Source of the DNA: Gigaspora rosea
Taxonomy: Eukaryota > Glomeromycota > Glomeromycetes > Diversisporales > Gigasporaceae
Assembly (NCBI GenBank): GCA_003550325.1
Contig: QKWP01000140.1
Location: 107,315 to 171,314 of the forward strand
Direction of reading: 5' to 3'
Length of the DNA stretch: 64,000 nt
The notes beneath the pieces were generated by a model. The model made no database searches. It had not been told where the DNA came from and was given only the letters and a program-made list of their open reading frames with translations. This document shows, piece after piece, positions 59,498-64,000 of this stretch; the stretch's first letter is position 1, and every line of letters starts with the position of its first letter. Made by a program: the position numbers and the translations under genes.

Positions 59498-60744
59498 CAG
59501 GTTATTATAAAATAACTCTGTTTAGCTAACAATTAGGCCTCAGGTAAAGATTGTTGATAGTGGAAGGCCACTATAAAGCCTGAGTCATCTTTTTCTCATA
59601 AAGTTGTAATATATTATTTTAACTTCTCTTCTGCATATAATAAATTATCAACTTAATAAATAAAAAGAGCAAGGTCTCAGTTAAAAAATGAAAAAATATA
59701 TATATATAATCAATTTATTATTTAACTATAAAATTTTTTTATGCTTTATATACTAAAAATTTTTTAATAATAAAAGTTAGGGGCATGGCATTTATTATAT
59801 AATTTTTACTATGAATACATGGTTAGAGGTAGTGATCATGTCTATATATTATATTAATCAATCAGAATTAGATAAAATGATCACACCATACATGGGTAGA
59901 GATGGCTACTAAATAAAAATATTATATAATAAATGGCACGCCCCTTACAACCCATATAATTTATGAGAATTTAAAAGCCATGGTCCTAATTCAGTATATA
60001 CATAATGAACTTGATTTTTGTTAAGTAAATTGAACAAAGTTTGCTAAGTAATATGTTCATTACACTAAATTATATATAATATAAAATTTTTTACCAAATT
60101 TGGACAAGATTTTATTAATAGACTTGGCCACTTAAATGTAAGGTATGCACAAAAATCAATTTATTTCTATGGACCAAGTATTTTGAAACTCTGAAATTCA
60201 ATTTGGACAATTTTGGTACATAAATATTGATCAAATTATGTCAATTGATAATAAAGTCTAAAAGCTAATAACAATTCCAAGAAATAAATTGTTTTATTAA
60301 AAATATTCATTTATTTATTTCATAATTAAATTATAATATTTTAATATAAATTGGATCCAAAAGCCCATATCATTCTAAAATAATGTGAACCTTATGTAAA
60401 CGAAGTATCTAAATAATAAAAGCCCAAGTTGCATATATTTATAAATTCTATCTGAAAGTATGCCAATGGCTTCCTGGAACACTTCTGGTTAAAAAAAATT
60501 CTATTCAATTTGATACATTAAACCTAGTACTTTATAGTTTTGATAGATTGTATTGTATATGTACCAGGTTCATTATTTTGAAATAATATATACAAGTATA
60601 TTATACTAATGCATAGATAGCATTATCTTGTATAATATGATCAGTTAATATAGTAACAATAGGTTCAAAGTTGATAAAATAATTTAAAAGTAATAAAGAA
60701 AAGAAAATTTTTGTATAAATCTCTTTTTTTTTAACAAATTATAG

Positions 60745-61143
60745 AACCTCCTAAGAACTTCACTCATATACTTCCTAGCCAAGGCCATTAATAGTCTGGA
60801 TTTTGATATTTTATTGATAAAAAAAACAGAAAATAGATATATAGCTAAGTGTAAGTATTGCTTGTCTGAGCTTGAAAGCAAGCCAAATAAGCTTCACCAA
60901 CATGTCACCAAGTGCAATAGCTGGCCAACTACCCAAAAAACCAATTATCTTAAACAAGCCTCTAAGAAAATAATTTCAGAATATAAAAGGATTAGACAAG
61001 GTCAAGAAGTAACTATAAGTAAAGATAATCAAGAAGAATTCATGCCTAATAAACAAAAAAGTATCATAAATTGGTGTATCAAGCCTATAACTTATTTAAT
61101 CCAAAAAACTTTATCAGAAGTTCTTAAACTCTATTATCTATAG
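60745..61143 (+). pseudogene. BED-type zinc finger fragment, hAT-derived?
   Basis: Open from just after an AG acceptor-like site (TTATAG at 60,739-60,744) to a stop at 61,143; no ATG start is supported. It contains AKCKYCLSELESKPNKLHQH followed by VTKC, a C-x2-C...H-x3-C arrangement like the BED finger at the front of hAT transposases, then a Lys-rich tail and SIINWCIKP. No hAT catalytic or dimerisation (hATC) region follows. The upstream exon is not found. It is a fragment or a very diverged relic. Confidence 0.45.
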
Positions 61144-61213
61144 CAACATTCCAACTTTGTTAAAAATCTCTTTTTATATAATTTTTTTCAAAATTTAGCT
61201 CCAGGCTACCAAA

Positions 61214-61388
61214 AGGGCCCAAAATATACATAAATAGGTCAGGTATGAGTTTGCTTATTTTTGAAGTTTTTTATGCAGTTTTTTCTATTTATAGTAATTT
61301 TTTGTTTATTTTTGAAGTTGTTTGCAGATCTTTCTTTTTTAGTAATCCTATAATTAACCTGACCTATCTATGTATATTTCGGGGTCCT
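61214..61388. mobile_element. hAT-like MITE, family member 1
   Basis: A 175-bp element. Ends AGGGCCCAAAATATACATAA and (complemented) AGGACCCCGAAATATACATA are flanked by CTACCAAA and CTACCAAC, an 8-bp duplication with one change. The interior has TTTGCTTATTTTTGAAGTTT-type repeats. Confidence 0.82.
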
Positions 61389-61631
61389 CTACCAACTTTC
61401 TTCCAGAGACATGCTATGAAAACATATTTTAACAGAAATGTTTTCTAGTTGTATTCAAAAAAAAACTAACTACAATGTCACCTTTTACTAATACCACAAT
61501 CTGCCTAGATGGCTGAAATGATATATTCAGCAACTCTATTTATAGATTTATAGTTCTAAAAGAACATTAGGTGCATATTGTCGATATTATTAACTTGTTA
61601 GCAGAATGACATAAAGAATACTTCATTAAAG

Positions 61632-61808
61632 AAGAACCCTGAAATATATAGAAAGGAGTAGAGTTTTAGTTTGCTTATTTTTGACATTTTTTGTGCAGAT
61701 TATTTTCTTTTATAGTAATTAGTTTGCTTATTTTTGCTTTTTTTGCAGATCTTTCTATATTTAGTAATTTTTGTAAAACCTTACCCTTTTGTAGATATTT
61801 CAGGGTCC
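61632..61808. mobile_element. hAT-like MITE, family member 2
   Basis: 177 bp. Ends GAACCCTGAAATATATAG and (complemented) GGACCCTGAAATATCTAC are flanked by CATTAAAG and AATTAAAG. Same T-rich TTGCTTATTTTTG interior as member 1. Confidence 0.82.
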
Positions 61809-61930
61809 AATTAAAGACCAAACTATAGAAGTTCTTACCAAAAATAAATTTCATATATCATCTGCCATTGCTCACATTACAGACAATTCTTTCATTATGG
61901 TATTAATAAAAAGTTTTTTCGAAATATAGT

Positions 61931-62111
61931 AGAACCCTGAAATATATATAGATAGATTAGAAATTAGTTTGCTTATTTTGTGTATTTTTTATACAGATCT
62001 TTTTTATTTATGGTAAATTTTTTTCTTATTTTTGAGGTTTTCTCAGCAAATCTTTTTATTTTTGGTAATTTTATAATTAATTTGACCTATTTATATATAT
62101 TTTAGAGTTCT
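61931..62111. mobile_element. hAT-like MITE, family member 3
   Basis: 181 bp. Ends AGAACCCTGAAATATATATA and (complemented) AGAACTCTAAAATATATATA are flanked by AATATAGT and GGTATAGT (6 of 8 match). Same interior as members 1 and 2. Three copies lie within 0.9 kb in the same orientation. Confidence 0.8.
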
Positions 62112-62229
62112 GGTATAGTATAAATGCATGCTAAAATGTATTAAAAAATTAAATAGTATTTAATAATAAAAAGTTTATAACAGATAAGATAATCATATCT
62201 ATTTTTTTAAATATTCTTAAAAGCGATAC

Positions 62230-62608
62230 TACCATATTTACTTGAAATGATGCATATGGTATTATTTCAAAAATTGCATTTTCTTAAAATAGCATGTTGG
62301 TTTCGAAATAATGCCCATGTGTGTCCCAATATAATGCACACTCCAAATGCTGAATTAATAATCTGCTAAAACAATGAATTAATATAACAACAGAAATAAG
62401 AATTTTTGTAGCCAAAAAATCTAAATTAGATCAGAAAAGCTATATATAAAATTAAGAAATACAGGTTTTTTATGCATTACACATATATAAAGCACAGTTT
62501 TTTAAAATTAGATTTTCACCCCAAAATAATGCCTATGTGCATACTTAAAATAATATGCATCCTCTCAAAATAACATGCAGGTGCACATTATTTCAAGTAA
62601 ATACAGTA
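62230..62608. mobile_element. MITE with TATTTACTTGAAAT ends
   Basis: A 379-bp element with TACCATATTTACTTGAAATG and (complemented) TACTGTATTTACTTGAAATA ends. The interior repeats AAAATAATGCMYATGTG several times, mostly towards the two ends. The TA-bounded form suggests Tc1/mariner-type mobilisation. Non-coding. Confidence 0.75.
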
Positions 62609-62779
62609 TATAAAAATAATAGAACAGGTTTCTGAATTAGGTATGATTACCTAATATATAAACTTTTAAATTTAAAATGTAATTAAAATGGATACTTAAG
62701 TAGACCAATTGTAATTTTTAATTAGAATTATAATATGCTTAGTCTTGAATAGTAGTAAGTGCAATACTATGATTGTTGT

Positions 62780-62826
62780 AATTATAATGAATTATGGAAA
62801 TAGTGCCATAATTCATTATAATTGAT
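62780..62826. repeat. 47-bp palindrome
   Basis: AATTATAATGAATTATGG and its perfect complement are separated by AAATAGTG. It lies just upstream of the open frame at 62,836. Confidence 0.8.
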
Positions 62827-62835
62827 CAATTATGG

Positions 62836-64000
62836 ATGAACAAAATGACTAACCATCTGGTGTAGAGATGTTAAAATGCTTATATAAACTCTGCTCAAGC
62901 AGGTTCCAAGTACAAACTTTTACAGTTTGCTTATAAATTTTTTAAGCACTGCTTAAAAGCAAATATGCTTTTAATGCTTCAAAACTGCTTAAAGCAATTA
63001 TGCTTCAAATTTGCTTAAAAGCAAATATGATTTAAATTAGCTTAATTGCTTCAAATAAATTCTAAGAATACATATTTATTGGCTTTATCTGTTAATAATT
63101 TAACAATTAAATTTTTGTTACAATAGCTATACAAAGTTAATTATTGGTTTTCATAACCCAACTAGATCAAATTTTAAAAATTTTTATAAATAATTTTTTA
63201 TATGTTTTAATAACTTCTGAATAATTACAATTCTGAAAATCACAATCCTGTAAATACATAATTCTGAATATAATCTAAATATCAAATGCCAAATTAAAAT
63301 CAAAATAACTATAATATACTAATATCTAACCTTATACTAACTTAGTTTTTATTTTTCTCTAATAAAACTTAGAATTATTATTTCAAAATAATATTTATAT
63401 ATTTAAAATTTAATTTTTTGAAATTATAATTATTTTGAGTTTTTTTTTAAAATATAAATTTTAAATTAATAATATATTGGTCTTTTAATATTTTATATAT
63501 TGGGCTATAGTACTATTGGAATTTAGAATTTTGGTATTTTTAAACAATTTTAATAAAAATTAGGTTTAATTTGTTTTAGTATCAAAGTAAGAATGCTTCA
63601 AGTATAAACTAAATTGCTTGAGCAATTTGATATTTTTATTATACAAGTTTACTTATATAAAGCATACTTTTTTTTTTAAAAAAAAACCCTTTCTATTGAA
63701 GGAACACCGGAAGGCGTAAATATAAAGCATACTTGTATAAGCATCTTATATAAATTTGCTTATATAAGCATGCTTATATTAACTGGTTTGTAAAAACTAG
63801 TTCAGCCTGCTTCAGTATCCAAGCAGATATGCTTTGAGCATAAACCAAACTGCTTGAGCAATTTAACATCTCTAATCTGGTGGGAAGTACAATGTATGAA
63901 ATAAAGCTCACTGGCCTAACCAACGGTAGAACACCAACCACTCTACAAGAAGTTGAAAGTAGTACAGGAATGTATTATGAAATCCAGTTGAGAGTAGCTG
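62836..64000 (+). pseudogene. Partial open frame at the right edge, split by an hAT MITE
   Basis: ATG at 62,836 opens MNKMTNHLV, which ends exactly at the MITE duplication (62,862). After the MITE and second duplication the same frame goes on from 63,883: GSTMYEIKLTGLTNGRTP, then TTLQEVESSTGMYYEIQLRV to the window end. Without the MITE and one duplication the frame is uninterrupted, so the insertion struck a coding or once-coding exon. I do not recognise the protein; nothing further can be said without the sequence to the right. Confidence 0.45.
62863..63874. mobile_element. 1-kb hAT-like MITE with perfect 8-bp duplication
   Basis: Ends TAGAGATGTTAAAATGCTT and (complemented) TAGAGATGTTAAATTGCTC, flanked by identical ATCTGGTG. 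TGCTT/AAGCA motifs occur dozens of times, concentrated toward both ends, like the subterminal transposase-binding repeats of hAT elements. No coding capacity; a T10A10-type tract near 63,668-63,688. Confidence 0.93.

Overview
The window looks like nuclear DNA of an arbuscular mycorrhizal fungus, most likely Rhizophagus (Glomeromycotina). It is very AT-rich and dense with transposons. Its few host genes carry short GT-AG introns and belong to families known to be greatly expanded there: divergent HMG-box proteins, tyrosine-kinase-like protein kinases with Sel1 or TLDc domains, and a LAT/APC amino-acid permease. The species call rests on recalled family resemblance, not on a search.

Layout. 1-8 kb: a palindromic satellite block, a 0.55-kb tandem duplication whose two copies carry different MITEs at nearly the same site, and several other MITEs. 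7.8-8.3 kb: one HMG-box gene on the minus strand. 8.6-15.2 kb: no gene seen, only dispersed repeats and minisatellites. 15.2-26.7 kb: a large decayed CACTA-like (Tnp2-type) DNA transposon with tandem arrays near its ends and centre, a minus-strand accessory gene, and a plus-strand transposase gene. That transposase is split by a nearly intact Tigger/pogo element (22,416-24,835) whose TA duplication shows the interrupted codon frame. 28.1-33.2 kb: a solo LTR containing a Mutator-like MITE, then a complete but non-autonomous LTR element. 35.4-36.2 kb: a second copy of the satellite block from position 1. 36.2-41.4 kb: MITEs and solo LTRs.

41.7-51.9 kb is the host gene island: a kinase with a heptad-repeat linker and a TLDc domain (+), an amino-acid permease with two consecutive micro-exons and an inferred GC-AG intron (+), and a kinase with Sel1 repeats (-). 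The two kinases share three intron positions and phases, so they are paralogues of one lineage. They may act in signalling and the permease in amino-acid uptake; nothing here shows that they act together.

52.7-64 kb is again transposon country: nested Harbinger-like, pogo-like and hAT-like MITEs, many with target-site duplications that can be read directly, and a 392-bp palindrome. Two weak gene relics lie here, plus an open frame at the right edge that is interrupted by a 1-kb hAT MITE. I found no convincing rRNA, tRNA or CRISPR.
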